From Alisma plantago-aquatica (Eukaryota > Streptophyta > Magnoliopsida > Alismatales > Alismataceae), in contig OY856410.1 in assembly GCA_963693085.1 (NCBI GenBank), forward strand, positions 1,396,308,863 to 1,396,372,862: a stretch of 64,000 bases of DNA, written 5' to 3'. The position numbers and the translations under genes are program-made. A model generated the notes under the pieces. The model did no database searches, had not been told where the DNA came from, and was given only the letters and a program-made list of their open reading frames with translations. Of the stretch, positions 26,035 to 38,463 are shown in pieces; the first letter of the stretch is position 1; each line of letters opens with the position of its first letter.

Positions 26035-26436
26035 CATGAGAGAATAATAATTGTTAGAGCTTGGTGTGGTATCTCTGAAAGTCTATAATGCCCCATTTAT
26101 ATAACATGATCAGGATTGGGGTTTCCAAATCATCTGGGAGTCGGAGAGATGAAATTCAATGAATTTTCTAGAAGTTGCAAATGATAAAACGATCAGTGCA
26201 TCACTCAATTGATTGGATCACATTTTAAATGTTCATTTCAACATTTGAATTGACCGATTCACTATGTTTCCTATCCCAAAAATATTGTCTTTTAATATCT
26301 AATTAATGCATAGCATGACGTCAACATAAATCCTTGATCCAATCTTATTGATCAACCAACCGATTGGTTCACAACCTGAACCAGTCAGTTCATACTTATG
26401 ATAAAGTTGGACTTTATAGTCGGTTGACTGATCATT
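26035..26436 (-). mobile_element. Copia LTR copy, second part
   Basis: This continues the LTR segment cut at 21,123 and corresponds in the same orientation to about 15,825-16,140. Shared landmarks include a GATTAATGCAT-like block and GGACTTTATAGTC-GGTTGACTG at the right end. It stops abruptly at 26,436, where the inverted-repeat arm begins. Confidence 0.6.
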
Positions 26437-26925
26437 GAGTGCCCACCTTATATTTAGAGGAGAGAGAGATGTCATACTTCATTTTCCCCTGCCCCTTGGG
26501 CTATGGGGACCGAGTGACGGCCTTATATTTAGAGGAAGAGAGAGATGATTGAGAGAGAGAGAGCATATATCCACTTAGTAGCTACAAACCATATATATTC
26601 TTTGCTATTCTTATTGACATGGCGAAGATACTATAATCATAGTACATCTAAGCAATATTCTCAAATAAAGACAAGCAATACATAATAGATATCACACACA
26701 AGATAATTAGTCATATACTTAGATAAAGCCCACATTAAATAATGTTTGGATCAAGAAGTTCATCACTAAACTTGGGGTTATTCCAAGCATCAATGATGCA
26801 ATACAACTATATTGTGACAACAATGGAGATATAGCACAATCCAAGGAACCTAGATCGCATCACTATTCCAAGCACATACTATAAAAATTCCATCTCAGAC
26901 GAGAGATCATACAATGAGGAGATGT
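26437..26925. repeat. Left arm of a 489-bp inverted repeat
   Basis: This arm is the reverse complement of 28,222-28,710, with only scattered mismatches by eye. It contains the first part of the LTR that starts at 28,413 (in reverse) joined to a copia RNase H piece (26,726-26,925). The arms enclose 1,296 bp. Confidence 0.9.
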
Positions 26926-27066
26926 GAAAATTTGCAGAGTACCAAGCGAAAGCAATGTTGTTGACCCCTTGACAAAAGCACTTTTGTAGCAGAAGCATGA
27001 AGGTCATGTGAGATCACTTGAGATTAAGTTCATGTGTGATTGACTCTAAGTGAAAGTGGGAGTATG
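26726..27066 (+). pseudogene. Copia RNase H end, plus strand
   Basis: The plus strand reads WIKKFITKLGVIPSINDA then LYCDNNGDIAQSKEPRS and SKHI, typical of the end of copia RNase H. After a stop and a frame change it gives VDPLTKALL and HVRSLEIK. A polypurine-like AAGTGGGAGTA follows, directly before the LTR start at about 27,067. Orientation is opposite to the copia element at 17,251-20,690. Confidence 0.75.
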
Positions 27067-28221
27067 TTGGTATGTATTCCCAGAGAGCCAATTATATGAT
27101 GATCATAATGACATATCTTGTAACAATTTTATTAATAATAAAGCCAATCTTTGTGTATATGTTTGTTCAATTATGAGAAAATGGTATAACATGATAGCTG
27201 CCTAAAGAATGATGTTACTAAATGACATATGTCTTCAGGTCAAGGACCTAAACAATGAGATCATATGTATGATAAGAGTACATACATTCTTGTTATGTCT
27301 TTAGTCTGATATTATTGTATAAGTTAATAGACATCAATAATACATAACACTAGAATGTATCTTGGTTCATGATATAATCTCATTAGTCATGATATATGAT
27401 ATCAAACCAAACACATAGGTACTTGGTATGTCACAATGTACCGGATAGAGTCGCCTTGAGAGTGATACATGGAAACCATTGAATGGTAGTAAGAATTAGC
27501 TCTCACAGTGATAATGGTGATTGTAGTTCTTAGACCTGAAATCACTACACTCATCACATGTCCATTCTATGTACTTTGACATCATCCGATGTGACCATGA
27601 ATAAGGGTTATCATAAAAGTGATTCTCAGATATGTTGTGACACATGGTGATTAACTATGAGTGATGTAGATGGGATTTGTCCATCCTATTGGAGTTGATA
27701 TCCTGACCACTTGATAAGCGAGACTGAGAAACACATGGCCATACTCATGTTAATCAATATATGACATGTGAGCTCACATGCATCTCAGTTAGTTTGCTCT
27801 ATTTCAAGGAACATCAATTAAATGTGAAAGAGGATGACGATTCCATGCCTCGAGTTCAATATGGATATCAGAGATAAAGGAACTATATGATCACTATAAC
27901 ACTAATCATGAATTGTAGGTTGAAGTTGTTCTCCAACTTTCCGATTACTTGGGTAGTAATGATGTGTTGCTAGATACTGCTCATTTCCTGTGATGACATA
28001 AATTAGTTATGGATAATGAGTACCAACATAATTTGGGACCTATAGGGTCACACACATAGGATGCACATGGAGTAGGAGTTTACTCATTGATAAGGTTTAA
28101 CTTGATTGCTATAGTGTTTAGGTAATCAACTTAAACATAAATTGGTTGAGTGAAATCTGAAATGAACAACTGAGTAAGTGAATCTACGAGTTCATAAGTA
28201 TGAATTGACTAGTTCAAGTTG
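27067..28221 (+). mobile_element. Copia LTR, plus-strand (inverted) copy, truncated
   Basis: It begins TGTTGGTATGTATTCCC after a purine tract. It matches, in reverse complement, the right part of the LTR at about 16,080-17,230; for example the motif around GACATAAATTAGTTATGG. It ends at 28,221 at the inner edge of the right inverted arm, so its last part is missing. The missing part is what lies at 26,035-26,436 in the other orientation. Confidence 0.65.
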
Positions 28222-28710
28222 ACATCTCCTCATTGTATGATCTCTTGTCTCAGATGGAATTTTTATAGTATGTGCTTGGAATAGTGATGCGATCTAGGTT
28301 CCTTGGATTGTGCTATATCTCCATTGTTGTCACAATATAGTTGTACTGCATCATTGATGCTTGGAATAACCCCAAGTTTAGTGATGAACTTCTTGATCCA
28401 AACATTATTTAATGTGGGCTTTATCTAAGTATATGACTAATTATCTTGTGTGTGATATCTATTATGTATTGCTTGTCTTTACTTGAGAATATTGCTTGGA
28501 TGTACTATGATTATAGTATCTTCACCATGTCAATAAGAATAGCAAAGAATATATATGGTTTGTAGCTACTAAGTGGATATATGATCTCTCTCTCTCAATC
28601 CTCTCTCTCATCCTCTAAATATAAGGTCGGCACTCGATCCCCATAGCCCAAGGGGCAGGGGAAAATGAAGTATGACATCTCTCTCTCCTCTAAATATAAG
28701 GTGGGCACTC
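28222..28710. repeat. Right arm of a 489-bp inverted repeat
   Basis: Reverse complement of 26,437-26,925. It contains a minus-strand copia RNase H piece (28,222-28,410) followed by the first 300 bp of the LTR that continues to 29,262. Confidence 0.9.
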
Positions 28711-29262
28711 AGTCCCCATAGCCCAAGGGGCAGGGAAAAATGAAGTGTGACACCACTTAGTAGTATAAAGGCATCAAAAGACATCTAAAAATATGTGTTT
28801 ACCTGATTATCACATTAAATAATGTTTTCTTTTACCTTTTCTTCTTTTTCAAAAACTTCCAAGTATGCAAGCACAATATATATGCATGTTTCACCCACGT
28901 ACACAACATATTGTGTTGATTCATTGTTTCATGTATGTTTTAGGTTCAGAGATAGCATGGGAGAAAAATATGGGAGTGAGCAGCTGTACAGGTTGTACCT
29001 ATTGTGTGGTCCTGATTAGCATACATGTTCATAGACTGTAGAATTTTCATTCAATATGTAATTGTAATTCATGTTGTAATAAGTCATCTTGTATTAATAT
29101 ACATTTTAAATGTTGAGAAATGTTATGGTGTATGTTATGGTTGTATGTTCATGTATGTGTATTATGCTTCTGCATCGCTCTCTAATACAATTCCAAACGT
29201 TTTTCAGATTTGTCCTCTCGGGCCTTCAAGGTCTCGAGATGGCAGAATCTGGGGATGTTACG
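28413..29262 (+). mobile_element. LTR of a second retroelement family, copy 1
   Basis: This roughly 850-bp block is repeated at 33,553-34,399. It starts TGTGGGCTTTATC and ends just before a primer-binding site at 29,264. It contains a 75-bp tandem duplication (28,612 and 28,687, unit beginning CCTCTAAATATAAGG). The left edge is sharp because the two copies diverge immediately outside it. The last base reads G where a canonical LTR has A (TTACG versus TTACA in copy 2). Confidence 0.65.
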
Positions 29263-29263
29263 G

Positions 29264-29276
29264 TTGGTATCAGAAC
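29264..29276 (+). other. Primer-binding site, initiator-Met tRNA type
   Basis: TTGGTATCAGAAC follows the LTR end by one base. The canonical plant retroelement primer site complementary to initiator tRNA-Met is TGGTATCAGAGC; this copy carries one substitution. Confidence 0.8.
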
Positions 29277-32200
29277 ATGAACAATAGCTATACCTAACAA
29301 TTTCTCACCATGAAACATAAAACTAAATTTCACATTTTACTTTAAATCCTAGAAACTTAGAAAGTTGTTCTATAGGAATAAGGTTTGACTTAGCCTCTAA
29401 GTTAGAACCTAGATGTTCGAGAACTAGGTCTAGAAAAGTGTGTGAAACCCTTTTCATATAGATCTCATATGTATTGGGTAGCTACACTAGTTTACATCTC
29501 ATTCTCACCATTTCACTAGGTGACATGGCACTATACTATCTATTGTGTGTGGGACACTCGATTTTGTTGATTTGATTTTGTTTTCCAATCAGATCGAGCC
29601 TCGACAGTTTTCTTTGACGTCTTCTTTCTTGGAGAAAAACTATATAATATTTTATTATATATATGTAAATATGAAAATGTGTCCCTCACATAGGAGATTA
29701 GTCAGTGTTGATACCACCAAGTGAAAGGGAGTGACATCGGTCTAGAAGAGAGAGTAGTCTAGATAGATGTCTAGAGCCTTATCAAGATATGTCATGCATA
29801 AAGTAGATGATAGAATGCTAGTTGAAATCAGCATGGATGATCTTATCTAAGTTCTACCCCTAATGATATAAGTTTCTTTATACAGATCTAAGTTGTATAT
29901 GAGGTCTAAATCTAGTTTTGGATAATCTAAGACAAGTCTAGGTAATGAAAGTACATACTCTTTTCTTACTTAAGATAAGCTAAATTTAGATATGGTTGAA
30001 TATGCATGAGCCTCAAGCTCTTTACAAAGGAGGACCTCCAGTGTTAGGACAAGATACATGGTAAACTCCAGAGAGAGTGAGACCCACAGGGAGAGGGTCA
30101 TATGACCTACCCTACAATATATGAAAATTATAAGATATATGTGAAATGATGTGTCCTAAGCTGGGTTACTCCTTAGTAGATGAGTTGAGTCCTCTTGCAT
30201 GATTCAATCCTATATGTGAGAGTTGGGAAAAAATGATGAGTAGGTGACTCATAATGAGAAAGTCAATCCTTTTGATTGAGTTAGGTCCTAGCTTGAGTGA
30301 CATATGTTTGTGAATATCATTGTTAGCTACAAGTGAGGAGATATATGAAATCTAGTTCTGAGAGTAAAATGCCTTGTGCATAAGATATTCATAAATGTTG
30401 TTCCTTCCACTTCTCTTTCCTAATATATGATACTAGAAACCTCACTTGAGCTATAGATGATTTATATATCATGAGTCCCTCGTATAAACTTGACATGCTC
30501 AATATTCCCTTCCTATATCATACATGTAGTATCCAAGTTTGAAATCATGATAAGGTTGGCTTAGAATATTCTCTTTCCCTCTATATCATGCATGAAAGAT
30601 ATAAGTTTGAAATTATGAGCTAAAAAAAAGATATCTCTGGATCATAGCTTACATGATCACAAAATATAGTTCTTAACATTGATCCTTCTCAATCTATGCT
30701 TCTAAGTTATAACATAACTCTCACACAATAGTGTGAAACCCTAATATATAAAGATGAATATATTACTCCCCTCTATTGTTGAAATCCTAGTATGATGATG
30801 ATCTTAAAACACAATATTGATGTAAATTGTGAAAATTCCATAGTAGATGACATTAAATTTTGGCACTATAATGCATGGTTTAGTAGGAGTGAGATATGAA
30901 ACTTTGAGTAACACATTCTTAGCTTCATATTTATGATCAAGCCCCAATTCTTAGGGTAACAAGAGATGTAAATCCTAAAATACTATAATGTCAAATTATG
31001 ACCAAACTACTTGAATGATGCTTCCATCTATATATGGTGGGGTGGGTACACCCTAAATGCTCTAAATTTTAGGATGACCGCTTAGGGTGCATGTCGAACT
31101 ATGTCAACTTTGGAACCTAACCTATATGAAGTTGAACTTTATGATTGCCATTTAAGTATGAGATTAGTTGAATTTCAAGAAAAAAAATCATATAAGATGG
31201 GGTGAATGCGATGACCCATGATTTTCGGGTTTTGAGACTTGTTATAGTATTTGAAGTCCATGAATGTTTGTTTTCATCGAGTTGAAGCTGTGTTGACTTT
31301 TATCTAACGATGGATTCTTTGACCCTCAAGTATGACTATAATGTCATGAGAGGATCAATAACAGCTACCAAAGTCCATTAATGTAATGGATATGATTAAT
31401 AGCAGTAATACGTATATGTTGAGGACATATGGATTTTAGTATCCAATGAAGTATACATGGATTCATATGACTGAGTATTGCTATTGGATACTATCAAGAT
31501 TTGGAACAAAGAAGAAAATTAATTAAATTATGCTTTATGAACCTAGGTCATTATAAGATTTGACGCATGCTGAGATTTAGGCATGTGTGATGCAGCTATT
31601 GTTTTTGCCTCGTTGCATGGTTGTTTCAATTCAACCTATGTTATACTTTCAAATTAGACAATAGGGTACATGGATCCTTGAAAGCTATAGATTATCATCT
31701 AATCAGTTAATTACTCAGTTTCTACCTCCTTTTCTTACGGAGAAGCCAGTACACTTGGAGACCAAGTCTCGTTGGTTTCATGTATCCGAGATAATAGGAT
31801 CCTGATCTGGATATCGAGCGAGTCATTAGCTTCAGAAGGCTTGGATTTCTCCAAGGACCCCTTATTTGGGGGAAAACCACCACTTACGCAGACAGAAGAA
31901 CAGATCCCAATCCTATTATGCCATCAACTTCATAACCAGTCCAAGGAGACTTTGGAGCTTATCATCGACTGTGACGGTGGAGTCAGGCAGGTCGTCATCA
32001 TCCTCACCCTTGCAGTAGTTGCAGGGCAAGTTGGGGAGATTTTTCCCCCTACCTCCTTCATGGGAGAAATCATTGGTGGCGAGGTCCTAGGACACGATAA
32101 CAAAGTTTGCTAGCTGGGGTCCTGAGAAAATGATAAGGACGATGCTTGGTGCCTTCCAATCAGTTCTCTAACCTCGAAAGTGGCTATTTTGGGCTACATA

Positions 32201-33552
32201 TGCCAACACAGCCGTTGGGGAAGTCAAGCTCGGTCTGAGCACTCATATATCACTCACCATCAACCCAAGGTTAGGAAAAGTTCAGGATGACATCTAAAAC
32301 CTTTCCAAACCTCAAGCTCGAGTTTGGGCTGTGAGATAGAAAAATCCAATCCCAACAACCTACCTACCGAGGATTTAAAGAGCAGGTGGTCGCAAATCCC
32401 CCAGCACCTAGTAGACCAGTCGTGGCAGTCCTCTTACCCACTGTAAAAGGTGATGGCACTCCTAAAAGGAAGTGAAGAGGGATGAAGCAGGAGCAAGGCC
32501 ATGTCAGCATCCTTCCAGTGTGCCGGCGCTCGTTGGACTCAGGCACAGAGGTGGCAACGAACACATGACTTGTGGAGGAATATGGTCAAGCATCAGGGGC
32601 CCAGAGCTTGCGGAGGAGGGACGAGAGTTGATGATTCCAGGTCTACGTGGAACTAGAAGATGAAGATTGGTGGAGCCTCGCCAGAGAGGTGGTGCTTGTG
32701 GCACCCAGAGGATGGAGCATCAGACTCTCGTGCTGCCGTGCACGATACACACCGTGTGGGAGAGGGAGGAAGTAGGAGTCGGATGAACCAGGGCAACGAA
32801 CTACCTAGTTTATCAGCTTGAACCGGACAGCCCAATAAGCCTGGAGTGCGAACTACGTCCCTTCCATGTGAGCCACATCGTGCTAATCCAACAACCAAAA
32901 GTACAGATCCAACGGCTGGAGATTTTCCCAAAAAGGTAAATTCCTCCGAAATTCTCAAAAATAGGCTTGATCTTAGAAATGTTACTAAAAATAGCTCCAA
33001 TGGCCAATAAATCCCTAAAAAATACCCCTGGACTCAAAAAATGCTCCCTTTGTCATAAGCCAACTATATTATAACTTTTAAGCAGTAATTTCTATGGTTT
33101 TTAAATTACAAGTTGAAGCTTCTTTTAGAATATATTAAATGTAATAAATGATATACGGTCGACATAAAATCTCAAAAAAAATGTCATAGCTAAAAGTTAC
33201 TATGTATCATATTTGGACCCTGATTGGAACTATCTTGCTCGATATTAAGACTTTTGGTATTAAAATGCAAATAAGTGTTTTTAGTCTCATTTTAACTCTA
33301 TAAAATAGACCTATCATCAGAAAATTACAAAAATTGAAGCAGACCCTAGTTATGACCTTTTTATCAGTAGTATAAAAATATCAGACACAAGTTCTAGGAT
33401 GTTTGAACCTAGATTTGACAAAAACCCTAATTTGGACCTAAATACCATTAATAATGGTGAACCTTCTATTAACTATCATTAATTGTTATTAATTAGGTGA
33501 TGAATGGATATCTAGATGAGCAAGAATGATTAGAAATTTCTGAACTCAGGTA
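29277..33552 (+). mobile_element. Internal region of the second retroelement, no clear pol
   Basis: The first 1,025 bp (to 30,301) are repeated after the second primer-binding site (34,414-35,330 and 52,608-52,720), so they belong to the element's 5' internal region. From 30,302 to about 31,740 the DNA is AT-rich with no recognisable domain. A GC-richer tract follows and is listed separately. I find no protease, RT or integrase motif, so this copy is either non-autonomous or heavily deleted. Confidence 0.5.
31740..33060. other. GC-rich tract with short frames, function unknown
   Basis: Base composition rises sharply over this 1.3-kb stretch, and several 60-115-codon frames overlap on both strands. 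The most plausible is 31,772-32,113 (+, 113 codons). No known domain is visible. The pattern would fit a decayed gag-like coding region of the surrounding retroelement, but there is no zinc knuckle or other motif to prove it. It could also be an unrelated captured fragment. Confidence 0.3.
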
Positions 33553-34399
33553 CGTGGGCTTTATCTAAGTATATGACTAATTTTCTTGTGTGCAATAGCT
33601 ATGATGTATTGCTTGTCTTTATTTGAGAATATTGCTTGGATATACTATGATATAATATCTTCGCCATGTCAATAAGAACATAAAAGAATATAGATGGCTT
33701 GTAGCTACTAAGTAGATATATGCTCTCTCTCTCAATCATCTCTCTCTCCCTCTAAATATAAGGTTGGCACTCGGTCCCCATAGCCCAAGGTGTGGGGAAA
33801 AATGAAGTGTGACATCTCTCTCTCCTCTAAATATAAGGTCAGCACTCGGTCCCCATAGCCCAAGGGGCTGGGAAAAATAAAGTGTGACACCACTTAGTAG
33901 TACAAACACATCAAAAGACATCTAAAAATATGTGTTTACCTTATTATCACATTAAATAATATTTTCTTTTACCTTTTCTTCTTTTTCAAAAATTTCCAAG
34001 TATGCGAGCACAATATATATGTATATTTCACCCACATACACAACATATTGTTTTGATTCGTTGTTTCACGTATGTTTTAGGTTTAGAGATAGCATGGGAG
34101 AAAAAGATGGGAGTGAGCAGTTGTACATGTTGTACCTATTGTGTAGATCCTGATTAGCATACATGTTCATAGACTGTAGAATTTTCATTCAATGTGTAAT
34201 TGTAATTCATGTTGTAATAAGTCATCTTGTATTAATATACATGTTAAATGTTGAGAAATGTTATGGTGTATGTTATGGTTGTATGTTCATGTATGCGTAT
34301 TATGCTTCCGCATTGCTCTCTGATACAATTCCTAACATTTTCAGATTTGTCTTCTCAGGCCTTCTAGGTCTCAAGATGGCAGAATCTGGGGACGTTACA
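33553..34399 (+). mobile_element. LTR of the second retroelement family, copy 2
   Basis: Direct repeat of 28,413-29,262 with many small differences. It ends GACGTTACA one base before a perfect primer-binding site. The sequence left of it (ACTCAGGTAC) differs from the flank of copy 1 and shows no polypurine tract, so it is not clearly the 3' LTR of copy 1. It may be the 5' LTR of a separate insertion or an LTR-recombination product. Confidence 0.65.
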
Positions 34400-34401
34400 G
34401 T

Positions 34402-34413
34402 TGGTATCAGAGC
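34402..34413 (+). other. Primer-binding site, initiator-Met tRNA, exact
   Basis: TGGTATCAGAGC is the exact plant initiator-Met primer-binding core and lies two bases after the LTR end at 34,399. Confidence 0.88.
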
Positions 34414-35330
34414 ATGAACAATAGCTATACCTAAAAATTGCTCACCATGAAACATAAAACTAAATTTCACCTTTTACTTTAAATCCTAGAAACTTAGTAA
34501 GTTGTTTAATAGGAATAAGGTTTGACTTAGCCTCTAAGTGAGAACCTAGATGTTCGAGAACTATGTCTAGACAAGTGTGTGAAACCCTTTTCATATAGAG
34601 CTCATATGTATTGGGTAGCTACACTAGTATACATCTCGTTCTCACCATTTCACTAGGTGACATGGCACTAGACTATCTACTGTGTGTGGGACACTCGATT
34701 TTGTTGATTTGATTTTGTTTTCCAATCGGCTCGAGCCTCGACAGTTTTCTTTGACATCTTCTTTCTCAAAGAAAAACTATATAATATTTTATTATATATA
34801 TGTAAATATGAAAATGTGTCCCTCACACAGGAGAGTAGTCAGTGTTGATGCAAATAAGTGAAAGGGAGTGACATCAGTCTAGAAGAGAGAGTAGTCTAGA
34901 TAGATGTCTAAAGCCTTATCAAGATATGTCATGCATAAAGTAGATGATAGAATGATAGTTGAAATAAGCATGGATGATCTTATCTAAGTTCTACCCCTAA
35001 TGATATAAGTTGCTTTATAAGGATCTAAGTTGTATATGAGGTCTGAATCCAGTTTTGGATAATCTAAGACAAGTCTAGGTAATGAAAGTACATACTCTTT
35101 TCTTACTTAAGATAAGCTAAATTTAGATATGGTTGAATATGCATGAGCCTCAAGCTCTTTACAAAGGAGGACCTCCAGTGTTAGGATAAGATACATGGTA
35201 AACTCCAGAGAGAGTGAGACCCACAGGGAGAGGGTCATATGACCTACCCTACAATATATGAAAATTATGAGATATATGTGAAATGATGTGTCCTAAGCTG
35301 GGTTACTCCTGAGTAGATGAGTTGAGTCCC
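34414..35330 (+). mobile_element. 5' internal region of copy 2, cut by Athila insertion
   Basis: This parallels 29,277-30,211 closely. It stops at 35,330, where the 17.3-kb retrotransposon begins, and resumes at 52,608 with the text expected from copy 1 (CTCTTGC then GATTCAATCC). Confidence 0.85.
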
Positions 35331-36555
35331 TGATGGAGCCTCCACTCATGTGGAGTTGTGTGCACCACTTAAAATCCTAGAGGTATTAAGTCTCTAAGTT
35401 TAGCCTTTTGTGTGCTATAATAAGATCTCCACCCACGTATGCTAAGATATGTGGAAGTCTTATCATAGTACAGTTTAGGGTCGAATCCATGAGACAACAG
35501 CCTTGTTAAGAGTTTAACAAGATGGAAAACGTAATCATTCTACTTATCTATTTAAAAGTTGATATTTAGATCGAAGAGTTGATTTGATGATTAAACTAAA
35601 GTGCAAAGTAAAGTAAATGGTAGAAAAGTAAATTTGAGGTTGTAAATGATATTTGGGAAACTACTAGAATGTGACCGAGTTTCACCACCACTACGTATGG
35701 ATCAAAACATACATCATAATAACATGGCTTGCAAAGAAAAGGGGTCTAAACATTTAGTATCTTTGTAGACTTAGCTTCCTTTCGGATAACTAACTACGAG
35801 AAACGCGGGAGTATTGCAATGCCAGCCATCCCCAAATGAATGGTCACTTACTTTGCATCACTCCCCTCGTAAAGTGTGTTTCTTGACCCATCAAGGTTGT
35901 ACTTTCATACGTCAACTGATTCCATTTCATAGTATGAAAGTACAACGATGGAGGTGAGTTTACTCCACTCCTTGAGAAACATTCCTAGATACCGAACTGA
36001 TGTATGGTGACTACATACATCAAGAACCAACATGCAGTCGATATTTGAATCTAAAGGTACAAACATAGACAATTCACACTAGTAGATAATAGATAACACA
36101 AGTTGGTGATCAAGCAACTAGCATTCATTAAACGATTGATGTTGAACTGAAAAGATAGTATTTTTCTATTGCAAACTCATGAATCACAATGTATGAAATG
36201 AAAACATGGGTAGCGGGGCTACTCCCCACACCCTAGTGTATGGGACTACTCGTTCATGGAAAGAACAAAGAAGGAGGTGGGAAGAGAGAAAGAAATCATC
36301 ATCTCCACGTAGGAGGGAGGAAGGTCAACCCCTTGGAGTAGAGAGAAACTATCTTCATACCACGTGGTTGCCTTGATGAAGAATCGTTCACTTCCCACCT
36401 TCTATGTCGATGAGGGAGGAATTAGCTTGAGGATGGAATGTGGATCTTGGACCGGTAGCCTTGCGGCAAAGGATGAAGGATGAACAGCTCTAGAGTGATT
36501 GGGGAAGCCTCTAGATGTCCAAGAATTCGATGCCAAATGAGGACTCCTTTGGTCC

Positions 36556-36563
36556 TATTTATA
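36556..36563 (-). promoter_or_regulatory. TATA box of the 3' LTR
   Basis: The minus strand reads CCTATAAATAGG. It sits about 20 bp downstream of the repeat array, the same arrangement as in the 5' LTR. Confidence 0.7.
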
Positions 36564-36579
36564 GGCTTCCAAGGAATCC

Positions 36580-37082
36580 CAAACGGTCTTGGGACCATTT
36601 GGGTTTTTAACGGTTTGCAGATTGTTTGGACTCATTTGGTCTTGGGACCATTTGGGTTCATATGGTCTCGAGATCGTTTGGCTTCATGCAGTCTTGAGAT
36701 TTCTTGGCTTCATAGTGGTCTTGGGATCATTTGGCTTTTATTCGGTCTTGAGACTGTTTGGCCTTCATACGGTCTTGGGACCGTTTGGCTTCATACGGTC
36801 TTAGGACCGTTTGGCTTTTATTCGGTCTTGAGACCGTTTGGCCTTCATACGGTCTTGGGACCATTTGGCTTTTACTCAGTCTTGGGACCGTTTGGCTTTT
36901 ATTCGGTCTTGAGACCATTTGGTCTTCATACGATCTTGGGACCATTTGACTTCATGTGGTCATGGGACTATTTGGCTTTCATTCGGTCTTGAGACCATTT
37001 GGCCTTCATTCGGTCTTGGGACCATTTAGATTCATACGGTCTTGAGACCGTTTGGACATCATTCGGTCTTGGGACCGTTTGG
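36580..37082 (-). repeat. Palindromic repeat array in 3' LTR U3, ~19 units
   Basis: About 19 units with a period near 26-27 bp, each built on CGGTCTTGAGACCGTTTGG. The ideal core is AAACGGT, six bases, ACCGTTT, a dyad. Sequence between cores alternates TTCATA and TTTATT types. Variation is concentrated at the CG positions, as expected from methylated-cytosine decay. Confidence 0.9.
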
Positions 37083-37256
37083 GGCTTTTTGCAATTTTTT
37101 TTGGGTTTTTCTGTAAGAAGAAAAAGGAGAAATGTCAATCTATTGGTATATTTACAATAAAGTGGAAAGTAAAGGATTCTGTCTAATTTATCTAAGAAAG
37201 AGTATGGAAAATTAAGAAAAACTAGTAAGATAACATCACAAAATGGAAGGTTATCA

Positions 37257-37268
37257 CCCCCCCCCCCC
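37257..37268 (-). other. Polypurine tract, oligo-G
   Basis: Twelve consecutive G on the minus strand directly abut the TGATAACC start of the 3' LTR, the position of the plus-strand primer. A pure-G tract is unusual. Confidence 0.75.
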
Positions 37269-38463
37269 AACTTGTCCTCAAGCTGGATAGAGCTAAGGCA
37301 TGTAGTGGCGAGGCGATTTTATTCAGTGAAGATTTCCATACTCTTGCTTCAGTTCTAAACCACAGATCTCCTAGAGTTTTATCGAGGTTTCTACTTGCAC
37401 CGACTCACTCGGGTATCAGGAGTTGCGTGGAGCTCTGGTTTCTTTCGTATTGCATAACTCATGTTGGGGCCACCCTTTCCTTAATTGCATTATATGCATG
37501 TCTTTTACTCTAAGCAGTTTTGTACTTCTTTGAAAATCCTACTGGGAACTAAGATAGGTACGAGGGTTTGCTGAAGGCTAATGTGTAACTCCCCCTTCTA
37601 AGGGGGGAGGGTTTATCTAAACTTTTAGGGTCTCACTACCAGGTGTGATACATCTACCTTTGTGAGGGCAGCTGAATGTACTGGCCGGGTAAGACCTTTG
37701 TCAGCTTTTTCATATATGTGGAGACCTTAGGATCTCACTACCGGGTGCGACACATCTGTCTTTGTGCGGGCAGCTGAATGTACCGGCCAGGCAAGATCTT
37801 TATTGGCTCTTCATATAGGTCCTTATGCATGGCACAACTCTCATATTTTTATTCAACACTCTAGCTTTTATTCATATGCTCATTGACTTAGGAATTAGGT
37901 CTTTAGGGATTTTATTTGGGCTGCCAAGCCTCTTTTTGAAAAGAAGAAAACGGTTCCCTAGAGTTTTTAGATATGCACTTGTTTCGGTTTTGTACTTGGT
38001 GGTCCACTTGCGAGGTTCCTTGATTTGGATTTTGCCTGGTTCCCTCCCGTCCTTGAGAGCGTTTGGCTTGTTTCAGCCACGATGTTAACCTGTGGAGAGT
38101 TTGATGTAAAATTGAAGCAAATGCATGAAAATCGAGTATGGAGGTGATTTATTAATTCACCATTACATGCCTAAATGCTACTTATGTAAGTGAGGACTAC
38201 TTAGTCTCTATCTTAGCTAGGGGTGTCCCTTTTCCAAAAAGAATGTTGTCTTATGTACAAAACCTATTCTATCCAAGAAATTATCAAAAGAATCTAAGTG
38301 TTAAAAAAATTATGTGAAAGAAACAAAGAAGATGGAAGAGTAGAGAGAAGAAGGTTTGAAAGTAATCCCTCACCCTTGCCCAGTGTACCCCCCCACTAAC
38401 TTATCATCCACTTTGTCCTTAGAGTGTCAAGGTGATAGGTTGAGAAGTACATGGGCAAGGGTA
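37269..38463 (-). other. Untranslated region between the Ulp1 gene and the 3' LTR
   Basis: I see no coding domain on the minus strand. It contains a tandem duplication with a period of about 102 bp (TCTCACTACC at 37,631 and 37,733, each followed by a CATCT and GGCAGCTGAATGTAC block). Confidence 0.5.

Larger units (their letters stand above)
35331..37256 (-). mobile_element. Athila-like 3' LTR
   Basis: 1,926 bp, reading TGATAACC...GGCTCCATCA on the minus strand. It contains a 19-unit palindromic repeat array (36,580-37,082), a TATA box (36,556-36,563) and then about 1.2 kb of R-U5-like sequence. It differs from the 5' LTR by scattered substitutions, mainly transitions, and a few small indels. 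Confidence 0.92.

Noticed and set aside
29025..29297. Plus-strand frame repeated at 34,163-34,417
   Set aside because: It lies across an LTR end and primer-binding site, and its conservation reflects the LTR duplication, not coding.
34402..34413. tRNA gene fragment
   Set aside because: Only the 12-base primer complement is present, directly after an LTR end; no tRNA body or intragenic promoter boxes follow.
36480..36992. 170-codon plus-strand frame with repeated GPFGF-type peptide (also 52,013-52,351)
   Set aside because: It is a translation of the palindromic minisatellite on the strand opposite to the element; the periodicity of about 27 bp keeps frames open without coding.
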